NCBI GenBank assembly: GCA_037962975.1
Contig: CM075670.1
Span: 233,018,242-233,082,241, forward strand
DNA: 64,000 bases
Origin: Clitoria ternatea
Taxonomy: Eukaryota > Streptophyta > Magnoliopsida > Fabales > Fabaceae
Direction: 5' to 3'
Of the stretch, positions 35,118-47,040 are shown in pieces. The notes under the pieces are model-generated. The model saw nothing but the letters and a program-made list of their open reading frames with translations. It had not been told where the DNA came from and did no database searches. Position 1 is the stretch's first letter. Each line of letters opens with the position of its first letter. The position numbers and the translations under genes are program-made.

Positions 35118-35596
35118 CATGATCCACGGCCAGTGGGAATTCCCACGGCCCGTAGATCTTGCTTTCCCTGACTCAATTTGTTTTGTTCCATTTAATGTGT
35201 GGCACCTGATGAGAACCCACAGCCAGTGGGAAATCCCACGGCCCGTGGAGTTCTCTGCCCCTTGAAGTTCAAAATTTCATATTCCTTACCTGTTGAGAAC
35301 CACGGCCAGTGGGAATTCCCACGGCCTGTGGAGTTCTCTGATTTGGGTCCCTTGAAACGATGCCTTGTACCTGTTGGAAACCCACTGGTAGTGGGAAAAA
35401 AACACTGTCGGTGGATCTTGCTGTCTTCCTCCTCCAAAACCCCGTAAAATTAAATCCACAAATAAGTCAGAAGAACCCGCGGCCAGTGGGAAAAAACACT
35501 GCCCGTGGTTCTTGTTGTTTTGCACCAAGAATTGCTCTTTCATTTTAAGTCAGAGGATTCCACTGCCAGTGGGAAAAAACACTGGCAGTGGATCTC
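35118..35596 (-). repeat. Six spaced palindromes of the CCACGGCCAGTGG type
   Basis: Units of the form CCACGGCCAGTGGGAATTCC plus CACGGCCCGTGGA (or CACTGGCAGTGGA) recur at about 35122, 35216, 35291, 35380, 35478 and 35558, spaced roughly 80-100 bp. Each could form a hairpin. Related units occur in this element's LTRs (28140-28290, 30898-31000, 42115-42355). Confidence 0.8.
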
Positions 35597-35976
35597 ACTG
35601 TTTTCATCATTGCAACACTTCAAATATGCACAAACACTTTCCTTTATTTATGCAACTTACCATTAAAAATACATGTATGCATCTAACATGACCAATTAAA
35701 AGAAGAAATATGCAATAAAAAAAAACAAGAACAATTATACAATGCATTATAATTATTCATGTTTATTTAGAAATGGAAAACAAACATACAACAAACCAAA
35801 TTAGACTTATTTGAATGAAACAAACAAACTTTATTTGAATGATAAGAAAAGTACTTAAGAAATAAGAAATGGGGTTACCTCCCCACTAGTACTAATTTTA
35901 ACGTCTTCAGCCGGATGCTTGGCACCAATTGGGTTTAGGAGATAGATACATCAAATAGGTCCAAGACACTTGCTTG

Positions 35977-37140
35977 TTATATCGGTTCTCCTATTAGGTA
36001 GTGCTTAAATCTTTGTTCGTTTACCTTAAACGGACCAGACTTCTCACTACATACCTCAACGGTTCCAATTGGGAAAACCTTTATTACCTTGAATAGTCCC
36101 AACCACCGGGACCTTAGCTTACCAGGGAAAAGCTTTAACCTGGAGTTGAAAAGTAGGACCATGTTACCTGGTTGAAATGACCTCCTAAGGATGTGTCGAC
36201 CATGCCATTGCTTGGTTTTTTTCTTTATATATACAGGCATTCTCATAGGTATCCAACCGGAGCTCTTCTAGCTCGTTTAATTCCATTAACCTACACTCAC
36301 CTGCAGCCTTATGATCAAGATTAAGAGTTTTAACTGCCCAAAAGGATTTATACTCAAGCTCTACAGGTAAATGGCAAGGCTTCCCATACACTAGTTTAAA
36401 AGGTGTGGTTCCAATGGGAGTTTTATAAGCGATTCGATATGCCTATAGAGAATCGTCTAATTTAATAGACCAATCCTTACGGGATGTATTAACCACTTTT
36501 TGAAGAATATTTTTGATCTCCCTATTGGATACCTCAACTTGACCACTATTTTGAGGGTGATAAGGTGTAAAAACCTTATGCCTAACCCCATACTTTTTTA
36601 AGAGGGTCTGAAAGACTTTCTCAATAAAATAAGACCCTTTGTCACTTATTACGCATTTAGGGACCCTAAACCTTGGGAAAATAATCTTTTTAAAAAGCTT
36701 GATAATAGTCTTAGCATCCGAATGAGGGGAAGTAATAGCTTCCACCCATTTAGACACATAATCAACTACCACTAGGATAAATTGATTTCTGAAAGAAGAG
36801 GGAAAGGGTCCCATGAAGTCAACACCCCACACATCAAATAACTCAACCTTTAAAATGCTATTAAGTGGAATTTCATGCCTCTTACCAATATTACCAGCCC
36901 TTTGGCAAGCATCACACGTGAGGACATACTTACACACATCCTTGAAAATATTTGGCCAATAGAACCCTGCTTGCAGCACTTTCGAGGCGATCTTAGATGT
37001 ACTCATATGGCCTCCACAGGAAAGAGAATGGCAATGGTCTAGGATGGCTCGAACTTCAGTCTTAGGAACACATCTCCTAATCAGTCTATCTGCACACTAC
37101 TTGAATAAGAGGGGCTCATCCTAATAGTAGTGCTTGACAT
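35977..37140 (-). pseudogene. Integrase region of the Athila-like pol
   Basis: The minus strand shows, in order, the zinc-binding region (HCHSLSCGGH near 37030 and CDACQRAG near 36900), the core domain (DVWGVDFMGPFP, VVVDYVSKWVEA, CVISDKGSYF, HPQNSGQVEVSNREIK at 36443-37006) and a C-terminal part (36185-36391 and 35977-36246, with GKLRSRWLGLF). A TAG stop separates 36443 from the downstream part, and a frame change follows. The catalytic D,D,E pattern appears to be there, but the protein is broken. Confidence 0.85.
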
Positions 37141-37162
37141 CTACAAAAAACTTCTTTTTCTG

Positions 37163-38716
37163 CTAAAAACCAAGGTCAGGAGGTACAATGCCACATGTAA
37201 GAAAATTGACAAAATCAGCATACCAAGGGACTTGTTGAATACCAAGACTTAAGAGTTGTTCATCTGGAAAAAAATCATTGATGGGAACAACATCACCCAT
37301 CTCCTCTTTTTCAGATGGCAACCTAGATAAATGGTCAGCAACAAGGTTCTCGGTACCATTTTTATCCTTTATCTCTAAATCAAATTCTTGTAGAATTAAG
37401 ATCCACCTAATTAGCCTAGGTTTTGCTTCCTTTTTATTTAAAAGATACTTGATGGCATAATGGTCAGTATATACAATAACATGTGAACCTACCAAGTATG
37501 ATCTAAACTTATCAAAAGCAAAGATAATGGCCAACAATTCTTTTTCGGTGGTTGCATAGTTTACCTGAGCCTCATCAAGAGTATGACTAGCATAATGGAT
37601 CACATGCACTTTTCTATCCTTCCGCTGCCCAAACACAGCCCCCACTACGTGATCACTAGCATCACACATCAATTCGAAAGGGAGTTCCCAATCAGGGGTT
37701 ATACCATAGGAGCAGAAATTAGAGCTTATTTAATCCTGCTAAAAGCCTCAAGACAAGATGAGTTAAAAATAAAAGGAACATCCTTACCCAAAAGATTAGT
37801 TAGAGGCTTGGTGATCTTGCTGAAGTCTTTAATGAACCGCCGATAAAACCTGACATGCCCAAGAAAGCTTCTAATGCCCTTCACATTAGTTGGTGGGGGT
37901 AATTTTTCAATCACCTCCACCTTAGCTCTATCAAGCTCGATTCCTCTCTCGGACACCATGTGCCTAAGAACTATGCCTTCTCGTACCATGAAATGACACT
38001 TCTCCCAGTTTAAGACCAAGTTGGTCTCCTTACAGTGTTGCAAAACTTGGCATAAATTTGTCAAGAAATTATCAAAATTAAAACCATGTACAGAAAAGTC
38101 ATCCATAAACACTTCCATGACATTCTCAATTAAAGCAGAAAAAATGGCCTGCATACACCTTTGAAAGGTCACAAGTGCGTTACACAAGCCAAATGACATC
38201 CTCCTATATGCATATGTCCCATAGGGACAAGTGAAAGTGGTTTTCTCTTGATCAGATGGATGATAGGAATTTAATGAAAACCAGAGTATCCATCCAAATA
38301 ATAGAAATAAGAATGCTTAGCAAGCTTCTCAAGCATCTGATCAATGAAAGAAAGAGGGAAATGGTCCTTCTTAGTGGTGCTATTCAATTTTCTATAGTCA
38401 ATACATATACGCCACCCAGAAACTATCCTAGTTGGAATCAATTCTTGTTTTTCATTTTTCACAATCGTTATTCCCCCTTTTTAGGCACCACATGTACTGG
38501 ACTTACCCACTTACTACTAGGAATGGGATATATGACACCAGCATCTAACAATTTCAAAATCTCTTTCCTTACCACTTCTTGTATTTTTGGATTTAGTATC
38601 CTAAGTGGTTCTACTGTTGGCCTACTCTCATCCTTTACATTGATCCTATGCATGCAAAATGAAGGGCTAATCCCCTTAATGTCATCCATGGTATACCCAA
38701 TAACCTTCCTATACAA
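37163..38716 (-). pseudogene. Reverse transcriptase and RNase H of the Athila-like pol
   Basis: RT begins near 38716 with LLDAGVIYPIPSSKWVSPVH and continues with RICIDYRKLNSTTKKDHFPL (38271-38462), MSFGLCNALVTFQRCM and the active-site box FMDDFSVHG (37726-38199). RNase H follows at 37163-37672 (MMCDASDHVVGAVFGQR, ATTEKELLAIIFAFDKFRSY, HLSRLPSE). Stops and shifts lie near 38465, 38235 and 37700. Opposite-strand frames here (for example 38256-39263) are shadows. Confidence 0.88.
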
Positions 38717-38722
38717 CCTAAG

Positions 38723-39500
38723 CTATTTTAGAAGTTTTTCAGTTTCCATAGCATTTAGTTCAGCACTTATAATCATAGGATATGTAGAGTTCGGGCCAAG
38801 GAATTCATACCTTAATGAAGCCGATAAAGGCTTTAATTCTACTTGGGGGCCCACCACTTTATCATGCATGACCTCAGTATCATGCCTTGGTGGGGCTTCT
38901 CTTTTAGAGCAACTTGATGTTCCTGTAGGCTCAATCAAGAAAACAGATTCAAGTGGTTCATTAGGAAGGGTTTTTTCCTTCACCACTTGGTCAACAAAAT
39001 CCACACTACAGCAAACATCATCATTAAAAGGTTTCTTTAAAACATTTTTCAAGTTAAAATTAACCTTTTGGTCTCCCACAGTCAAACACAATCTCTCATT
39101 TTTGACATCTATTACCACGCCTGTAGTTGCCAAAAATGGCCTGCCTAAGTCACATAGTGCTCTATCAATGGCCATGTCAATCACACAAGGGATAGAAAAA
39201 CTACTGGATCCTGAAGCTTGGGTGGTAGCTTCTTTTGGATCAGTGCACTGCACTCCTCAGTAAGTGCTACAGTTTCATCCTCCTCTAATTTCCTTTTATT
39301 GGACAGAATGTCCTTCAAGAACTTTGGTAAGTGGGCATCTGCTGTAAAGCATCAGTGAAAGGAACATTAATGTATAGTTTTTTCAGAACCTCAAGGAACT
39401 TACCAAACTGTTTATCCAACTTGGCCTTAGACAAGCGCTGAGGGAATGGAATAAGAGGTTGATAAGGTTTCACCTCCTCATTCTTTTCACTCTGTTTTTC
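38723..39500 (-). pseudogene. Protease region of the Athila-like pol
   Basis: The frame at 38723-39253 contains FSIPCVIDMAIDRALCDLG and RPFLATTGVVIDVKNERL. This matches the retropepsin-like region of Athila-type pol, where the family has a catalytic D-S/T-G type site; here the expected site reads MAIDRALCDLG, so it looks altered. A linker region upstream to 39500 is disrupted. Confidence 0.65.
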
Positions 39501-39503
39501 CTC

Positions 39504-40950
39504 CTATATTATCATATGAGAATGAGACTCTTCCCCTTTATTCTCTTTCTTGGCCTCCCCTTCAGTCATCCCAACCGGATCATCATACTGTGTACCACTC
39601 CTAAGAGTGATAGCCATGGTGTGATTGGATGATCCTGATTCAGGCTTTCCAGGAAAAGATCCTGGCATTCTTATTGAAGATGAGGCATGTTGAGCAATTT
39701 GATTCTCCAACATCTTGTTATGAGTAGCAAGAGAGTCCACCTTAGAGGTTAATTTCTTGATAGCTTCGGAGAACTCATCATTTTGCTTAATTTGAGTAGT
39801 CACAAATGTCTCCATCAAGGACTCCAATTTTGATTTCTGTGGAGCATAGGGTCCTTGTTGTGACCTGAAGTTATTCTGGTTGCCTTGATTTCCTTAGAAT
39901 GGTGGAGGTCTATATTGGAATCCTGGTGGGCCTTGTTGTCTGTAATTATTCCCAAAATTTCCACGATAGCTCCCAATAGTATCCACTTGTTGCGTTTCGG
40001 CCTCAGGGCCTTGGGATACACCAAACTAACAATCTGTTGTGCTATGACCTGTAACTCTACACAATTCACACACCACATTAGAAGCACCTGTTCCTAACTT
40101 ATCAAATTTAACAGATGGAGCTTCTACCTTAGCAGTAAGAAGGGAAATGGCATCTAAAGAATACTTACCTGGAGTTTTGATGGTAAACTTCTTTCAGATG
40201 ACCACTGGTAGGTGTTTTATGCCACATCTTCTATAAGATTGTACCCCTCCTCCATATTCTTGCTCATAAAAGCACCGCCAGCTGTGACATCTAATGTAAC
40301 CCTTTGGTTCAGGGTCAAACCATTATAGAAGATGTGGACCGTCAACCATCTTTCCACTCCATGGTGTAGGCATTCTCGAAGAAACTCTTTATACCTTTCC
40401 CATGTATCATACAATGTCTCATCATCTTTCTGGGTGAAAGTGATAATCTGCTTCCTCAATTGGTCGATTTTGCTCCATGGATAATATTTATTGAGGAAGG
40501 CATGAGATAGCTACTCCCAAGTAGTGATCGATACCTCTAGGAGCGAATACAACCATGCTCTAGACTTATCCCTAAAAGAGAATGGGAAAAGTTGGAGCCG
40601 GATTGCATCACTTGAGACGCCATTCACCTTGAGTGTATCACAGTACTCAAGGAAAATTTAGAGGTGTAGATTCGGATCCTCAGATGGTAAACCTCTGAAT
40701 TGGTTTTATTGGACCATTGAGAGCAAGGAGGGCTTTAATTCAAAGTTATTAGCCTCAATGGTTGGCCTTGTGATGCTAGGCCTCCTACCCATTGCATTGG
40801 GTGTTGCAAAATCACGAAGGGCTCGATTATCAGGATTGTCCATTGGCTCTTCGGTATTCGAACTCGAAGCTTGTTGCTTGCTTTGTTCAAGGTGCTTCCG
40901 AAGTGCTCTGATCTTACGGAGGGTTCTTCAATTTCTAGATCAAAAATATG
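39504..40950 (-). pseudogene. gag of the Athila-like element
   Basis: Starting on the minus strand near 40950, fragments read RALRDFATPNAMGRRPSI, then FRDKSRAWLYSL, then FTQKDDETLYDTWERYKEFL and HIFYNGL (40217-40459), the typical retrotransposon gag core of Athila elements. A Cys-rich segment near 40050 (CRVT-type knuckle remnant) and a C-terminal part (39504-39827) with ENQIAQHASS and MAITLRSGTQYDDP follow. Several in-frame stops show that it is dead. Confidence 0.8.
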
Positions 40951-41142
40951 CTCAAAACTATGACTCCTTCGTATAAATGGACCTACACAATCCATAAAAA
41001 CACCACAAAACCCAAGTGTAATTCTGTAGAAATATAGCAACCAAAAATAAAAAAATTATGCATAAAAAATAAATTAAAATAAATAAATAAAAATCTAGTC
41101 TAATAAAAAACACTGCTTAGCCAATATTGGGGGGAAACACAA

Positions 41143-41160
41143 TCCCCGGCAACGGCGTCA
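41143..41160 (-). other. Primer binding site matching tRNA-Asp
   Basis: The plus strand reads TCCCCGGCAACGGCGTCA, which equals the 3' end of plant tRNA-Asp (TCCCCGGCAACGGCGCCA) except for one C-to-T change. It lies six bases inside the 5' LTR, as in Athila/Calypso elements. Confidence 0.85.
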
Positions 41161-41166
41161 AAAACT

Positions 41167-42681
41167 TGATAGCCATCCGCAAGCGCACGGGGTATCGTGC
41201 AATAAAAAGTTATCGTTCCCACAAGGATTGTGCCCAAGTACCAGCTCACAGTGATTTAATTATCTAGACAATTTGTTTCAAAGTAAAAGACGCAATAAAA
41301 TTAACTAAGAACTAAAGACTATTGGTAGAAAACTCAAATCAAAATCCTTCTTTTAATCAAGATGAAAAAGGCTCTTGGGAATCAGTTGGTTCATATGCCA
41401 TGTACCAAATCTAAAATTACCCCTTTTCTTTGTTATTCAACTTCTGTTCCTAAGGCAGATTTCCCCTAGCTAATTAGTGAATTCCTCTAGAAACCTCACT
41501 AACGTACCTAATTATCAAAGAACCGCGTTCAATTTGTTAATTAGGTCCTTTAGGCTCTATGAAAATCCCATTATTCCTTAAAGAGCTTTGCTTACTTTCG
41601 TAACCCAAATTCCTAGGTTCAATTTCATACGTTCTAACGATATGCCAATATCTCAATCATCCATATTGTTTAAATTCATCTAACCTTATTTCTAAGCCAT
41701 TAGAAGCTTTAAGATCTCATGAAATTGAATAGAAAACAGAAATCCAATAACAAAAGAAAATAGAGTAACCTAATTTGATACACACATATTTTACCCAAAT
41801 CCTAAGAGTAGGAAATTAATTCCTCATGGAAAAGGTTACCAATCCACAAATTATAAGAGTTTGTCCCATCATTCAGAAAATAAGGATTACAAAAAACAAA
41901 GGATTAAAGGTAGAAGAGGAGTTCTCACTAATCTTCCAATCTCTTGCCCCAAGCTTGAACCCTTGATCTTCCTTCTTGTTTCCTTTTTCAAGATCTTCAA
42001 GAAGAATCCTAAAATTTTCGCCCAAAAACTGTCTTGTCTCTGTTCTCTGTCTCTCTCGCCCATTTTCTCCCTTTAAAATTTGGTGAAAACTATAAGTAAC
42101 TGTTGCAGCGGGTAAAATCCACTGGCAGTGGGAAAATCCACTAGTAGTGGATCGCACTGTGTTACACCCGAGCGAAATTAATTAAGAGAACTGGGCAGAA
42201 ACCATTGGCAGTGGGAAAATCCACGACCAGTGGGTTTTTTGGCAGTGTAATCCACGGCCAGTGTTTTTTCCTACTGGCAGTGGTTTTCTCTGGCCCAATT
42301 TTTCTTCTTCTCCTAGTGTATTCCACGGCCAGTGGGAATTCCCACTGGAATTGGATTTCTCTGTGTCTTAGCAAACATGCAATTTTAGGGTGTCTTTGGG
42401 TTCTGGAGCACTTCCTTTGCCATATTCTTCTTCCATTGTTGGCCTAACTTCAATCTTGGATCTTGGACAAGCTCAAACTCTTCTCAGTTGCATCATCCCA
42501 TTCAAAATCTTCCAAATCCTTTGCTAGTAGACATATTCAATGAAGGTTTCTACAAAAACAACTACCCAAGTAACATGTGTGGAAGTAAAAGAATAACCAT
42601 GGCAACTATGGAAAAATAAGGTGAAAATAAACAAATTAAAATTAAGTGGACCCTAAAACTAATGCAGCTGAACTCATATCA
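41167..42681 (-). repeat. 5' LTR of the Athila-like element (intact, 1515 bp)
   Basis: It starts TGATAGCC and ends CATATCA on the plus strand, perfect 5-bp inverted ends (TGATA/TATCA). It serves as the uninterrupted reference for the left LTR and carries the CCACTGGCAGTGG-type palindromes at 42115-42355. Confidence 0.92.
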
Positions 42682-42689
42682 TGGATCTT

Positions 42690-43660
42690 CGTGTTCATAT
42701 GGATCCCTCCAAATATGATAAGGAAGTGGATGCGATAGAAATCACAAATCTTCCCGTCCATGTCGTTAAAGAAAATAAGTACGATTTTACCATCATCTCC
42801 CTGTTAAGATCTGTCATGTGCTAGGACCATGTTATTTATATATGTACAAGATGTGCTTCTTAAAGGTTGGGGTGAAATTACGCTTGAATAAATTTAAGAT
42901 GTGGGTGCTGAATCTTTTAAATATCGCCTCTAGTCAACTCCACCTTAACGAAATGCCTCATAAAAGCCTTAGCTAGGTCAGCAAGCCTTTAAACCAATGA
43001 AGAGCTTATCTAATCATGGCCTGAGGGAACATTCTACACATCACATCATCATCTCCTCCCAGGAATAATATTTAATTCATCTAAGCATCTAAGTGCTTAC
43101 TGGGATCAGCTTCTCCAGTGTAGTTCTCGATAAGTGATGGATAGGGAGTTTGGAGATATTTAAAGATTGGGGCCTATATGAGATGTCGAGTGAAATGGCC
43201 TACATAAGTGATAGATCTTATACAGTATTTAAAATGTGTGAAATTTGGTTTGGTCCTATTTGGATGAAATTAAAGTAGTTTGATGGTTAGTAATAGCCTA
43301 AAATGGCCTATATACTTTCATTTTTAGGAATTTTGAGGTGTGACTAGTGGTCCCAAGTCATAATTGGTGAGGAATAACTTATGCTAAAATTTAGTGGCAT
43401 TCGGAGGCCAAATGAGTAAGATATAGGATGAGGAAGTTGGCCAAGGGGCCAAAATATTGTAAATCTCACTCAAGCAAGCCCAATCTCGCTTGAGCAAGAC
43501 CTTGAGTGAAATAGAGGTTGGCCTTTGGGTGAATTTTGCTTAAGCGAGGATAATCTCGCTTAAGCAAAACTCAAAGGGGAAGATTCTGGTGAATTTTCAC
43601 TCAAGCGACAGGGGGTTTTCATTCAAGCGAACAAATTTTCACTTGAGCTAAGACTAAAAA
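42690..43660. repeat. Decayed repeat with CTCGCTTGAGCAAG motifs
   Basis: The left part continues the unit interrupted by the Athila-like element. The block 43320-43460 resembles 1800-1930. From 43460 to 43640 there are about eight copies of a CTCGCTTGAGCAAG/CACTCAAGCGA motif. No termini were found. Confidence 0.45.
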
Positions 43661-44677
43661 AAAATTCCATTTTTTGTAAGGGTTATACTTATAAAATAAT
43701 TCCCTTTTTCTAGTGTCATATTTTAAAATATTTTTTTTAAGTAAATGTTATAAGACACATGGAATATTCATATAGTTAAGCCAATAACATGTCACATTAA
43801 ATACCCTTTAATGAGAGTTAGCCAAAATAGATATTTAGCTATCTTTTAATTAGTTTTTTAGTTAAAATTTAATAGAGTTAATTAATATATATCAATTAAC
43901 TTTTTTTAATATTTTTATTACATTTGATAGAATTAGTTAACATTTTGATTAAAATTAATTTATAAAAATATTTGATAAAAAAGTTACTCTGAAATCAGAA
44001 GTTGTTTGGTAAACTAAGTGACATATGATGGTTCAACACTTCACCCCTTAACTAAGTGATCAATGATTTGATACCTAATTTTTGTGAATTAAAAACATCT
44101 TTAGGTCTTTATTTCTTTGTGCACTAACTGTTAGGTTGTAAGAGTTGTCTCATAACTACTGATTGTGATGATGCCCTAGAAAACAAAAAAAATACTTACC
44201 AGTAAAATATTTTTTAAAATTTTTTAGATTTTATTAAATATTTACCTTAAAGATTAATTTTATTATCTATCTCATTATTTAAGAATCATATGATAAAGAA
44301 CAATGATTACTTTTTATGTAATTGATTTAATGAACAAACAACTAATCCCAAACTTTTTTTAAAATATAAAACTCAATAATATCATTTTTCACAATGATGA
44401 ACATGATAATCCAAATGAAGAACAAGTACAAGACAATGAATTAAACATCGCAACTTCTGTGTTTATCATCCGTTTCCATCATTAATCATGTTTAATTTAG
44501 TGTAGTGTATTTTTTTCCTTCTTTACAATCATTATATTCATTATTGTGATGGAAGATGATGATTATTAAGAGTTTTATTTTGAAAAAAATTTAAAGTGTA
44601 TATTTAGTGTTTGCCTCATACTGATTCGATCCTTTATTCATTATGGTAATTGTAAAATTCTTCTTGGATTTAGGAGA
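43661..44677. other. AT-rich spacer, no gene seen
   Basis: Low-complexity AT-rich DNA with stops in all frames. Confidence 0.5.
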
Positions 44678-45160
44678 CACTACTGAAAAAACCTCTGATA
44701 GCTACCTTCAATTAGCGACCGCCATACCCCATCGCTAATTAGCGACCGCAATAGAAAAAGGGACCTTGAAAACAAAATTAGTTACCATATTAGCAACCAA
44801 TAAAACCCCGTCGTTGTATTTTGCAAAACCCTATTGCTAACTTCATCACTACAGTTCTGTCGTCATTGAAGTCATCGCTACATTTGACCTCCCTCCATTT
44901 TTTGGTTTCCCTCTAAGCATTTTTTTTGGCGCGTAACTTAGCGACCGGTGTGTTCTGTCAGTAATATCCATCTGTCGCCATGGTGTCGCTATATCACAAC
45001 TAAAAAAACCCTAGATAGCTAGCAACCAACAAATCCCATCACTAGATAGGCGAGCTAGCAACGGTAGTCATGGTCATCACTAGTCTACTCCACGTGTCAA
45101 CTTTTTTAAAATTAGACACGGTGTTAGCGACAGTGTTTTGCCGTCTCTAAATCTAATACG
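44678..45160 (+). repeat. CACTA left terminus with subterminal AGCGAC repeats
   Basis: CACTACTGAAAA at 44678, then TTAGCGACCG-type words at about 44705, 44735, 44938 and 45126 and inverted forms between. These resemble the subterminal transposase-binding repeats of En/Spm elements. Confidence 0.65.
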
Positions 45161-45168
45161 TTACTAGA

Positions 45169-45447
45169 CCTACACTTTCCCCCTACTATTCAAGCCCTAA
45201 AACCTCTTCTTCCTCCTCTACTGTGTTCCCCCCTCTGTTCCTCCCTTAGTTACCCTCTATCGTGTCCCCCTCTGACAACTTCTCTCTGTTAGTTCCCCTC
45301 CGAAAATGCCTACACCTTTCCCCCTACTATTCGAGCCCTAAAACCTCTTTTCCTTCCTCTGTCGTGTTCCCTCCTCTGTTCCTCCCTCTGTTCCCCTCTA
45401 TCGTGTCCCCCTCTGATAACCTCTCTCTGTTAGTTCCCCCATCCCTG
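45169..45447. repeat. Tandem duplication, unit about 140 bp
   Basis: The unit CCTACACTTTCCCCCTACTA... (45169-45308) is repeated at 45309-45447 with scattered differences. Pyrimidine-rich; possibly the promoter or leader part of the CACTA element. Confidence 0.85.
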
Positions 45448-45779
45448 ACAACTTCCCTCTGAGTTCTCCGTCATCTCACTCTTCTCCATTAAGGACGTCA
45501 TTTGTGAGCCACGGTTAGGCTGGGCCCATGTGTCTTCTTCGTCGTCTCCCTCGTTCGTGACCCCATTGGTAATGTACATTGCTTTTAGTCCTCAAATTTA
45601 TCGTTACTTTCATAATAAAAAGTATGTTAAAATTAATAAAATTAGTTTAAATATGAATAAATTTATGTTCTATGTTAAAATAAATGGAAGTTATTTAAAT
45701 ATAACTGTTAATAACCCATTTCTCCTTTTTTTTTGCAGACAAAAGTTACGAAATAAAAGTGAAAATTCATTTCAAGTAG

Positions 45780-47040
45780 AAGGCTAACGCGTAGCATCAA
45801 CCCCACGCTTAGCCTCAGGATTTTGATATTGACGCTACACGTGAGGCCTATGTGTAGCGTCAGGTGCTATGTGTATCTCACTTATAAGTGGGATTGCACT
45901 TTGAAAATGGGCCAAATAATGACCAAACCACTTCAGACTAAAGGCCAAAATACAGTGGGAAACATGTCTGCTAATCATTGGGACATAATGGAGCAAATTA
46001 AGGCTGGAAATCATGAGATTAATAGAGGCTGAGTCAGAGGCTTGACGCGTAGCGCAACACCCACGCGTAGCATCAAGACCTCTACTCAGCCCTATAAATA
46101 GGCTATTTGCCATGAGTTTTAGACATCCTTTTTCTTCATTCTCTCTGCCTATCCCATGAATTCAGAGTCCCTTTCTGAGTTTACACTATAGAATAGCTTC
46201 CATATACTTGATAGTGTTGTGTTGTATCGTGTTCTTTTTGTATCATGAAGTATGATCAAGTGTTCGTAATGTCATCAATTGTAAGTTGTTTTTCTTTCAC
46301 CATATGTAACTAATTTATTTATGTTGGAATTGGTGAACCAATCTATGAATATGATGTTGTGATTATGACCTCTACACGTTATTGATTCAAGTTCCATGTT
46401 AGTATTTCAATCTTTTATTAGTATGAACTTCAAACGGGAGAATGATTTTCATGCATGTTAAAATTACTTTAACAAAAGTAAAAGTTGAAATACCCGTAAT
46501 ATTCCAATTATTAGGGATAGAGTTGGTAATTATTGTTGTGTTAAGGTCAAGACTTAAAGCAAGTTTTTACTGAGAAAGCATATGAGGGATCAAACTTTAT
46601 AGTAACCATTTAGAATTTATTCACCGAGGGATCAGGTTTAATGATTTTAAGCTACAATGACATGAAATTGATGATTAAATATGCATGTTTATAATTATTT
46701 CATTATGTTCTAGTACAAGGATCCTAATTCCAACATAGTTTGTTAATCTGCATTTTAATCTCAAGTATTGGTTTTACTCTAAAGTACCGCTCTAAGTTAT
46801 TTTCTAAGAAGTTTTATAATTTACCATTTTTTACCTAATGTATAAATCAATCTCTAAATTTGTGAATATTGTACAAATTGTGTATAAAACATTCTTTTGT
46901 TAATAAGTTTTAATACTTTTTACCATAGTAAATAAGAATTACTATTTCACACTAAAAACATTCAATCCTTGAGGGAACAATATCTTTATGAAAACTACAA
47001 CAATACATTGGTGTGCTTACCAAATAGCCAACAACATTCA
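45780..47040 (+). mobile_element. LTR-like fragment with ACGCGTAGC motifs
   Basis: Repeats of ACGCGTAGCATCA (45785-46075) lead to a TATA box TATAAATAG (46093-46101), a pyrimidine-rich leader, and, near 46970-47033, CCTTGAGGGAACAATA and GGTGTGCTTACCAAATAG, words found at the end of some gypsy LTRs. A terminus at CCAACA near 47033 is possible. Matched ends and a target duplication were not found. Confidence 0.45.

Larger units (their letters stand above)
23251..42681 (-). mobile_element. Athila/Calypso-like Ty3-gypsy retrotransposon with two nested solo LTRs
   Basis: The element begins TGATAGCC and ends CATATCA, flanked by the 5-bp duplication TGGAT (23246-23250 and 42682-42686). The right LTR (41167-42681, 1515 bp) is the 5' LTR because coding and PBS are on the minus strand. 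The left LTR is 1500 bp after removing two insertions. Internal order on the minus strand: PBS, gag, protease, RT, RNase H, integrase, a long spacer, an extra ORF in the env position, 3' LTR. This order, the tRNA-Asp PBS and the gag words mark the Athila group (Calypso is the soybean member). All genes are broken by stops or shifts, so it is not autonomous now. Confidence 0.93.

Noticed and set aside
38256..39263. Open frame of 335 codons on the plus strand
   Set aside because: It lies exactly opposite the protease and RT of the Athila-like pol, whose minus-strand motifs are clear. It has no domain of its own.
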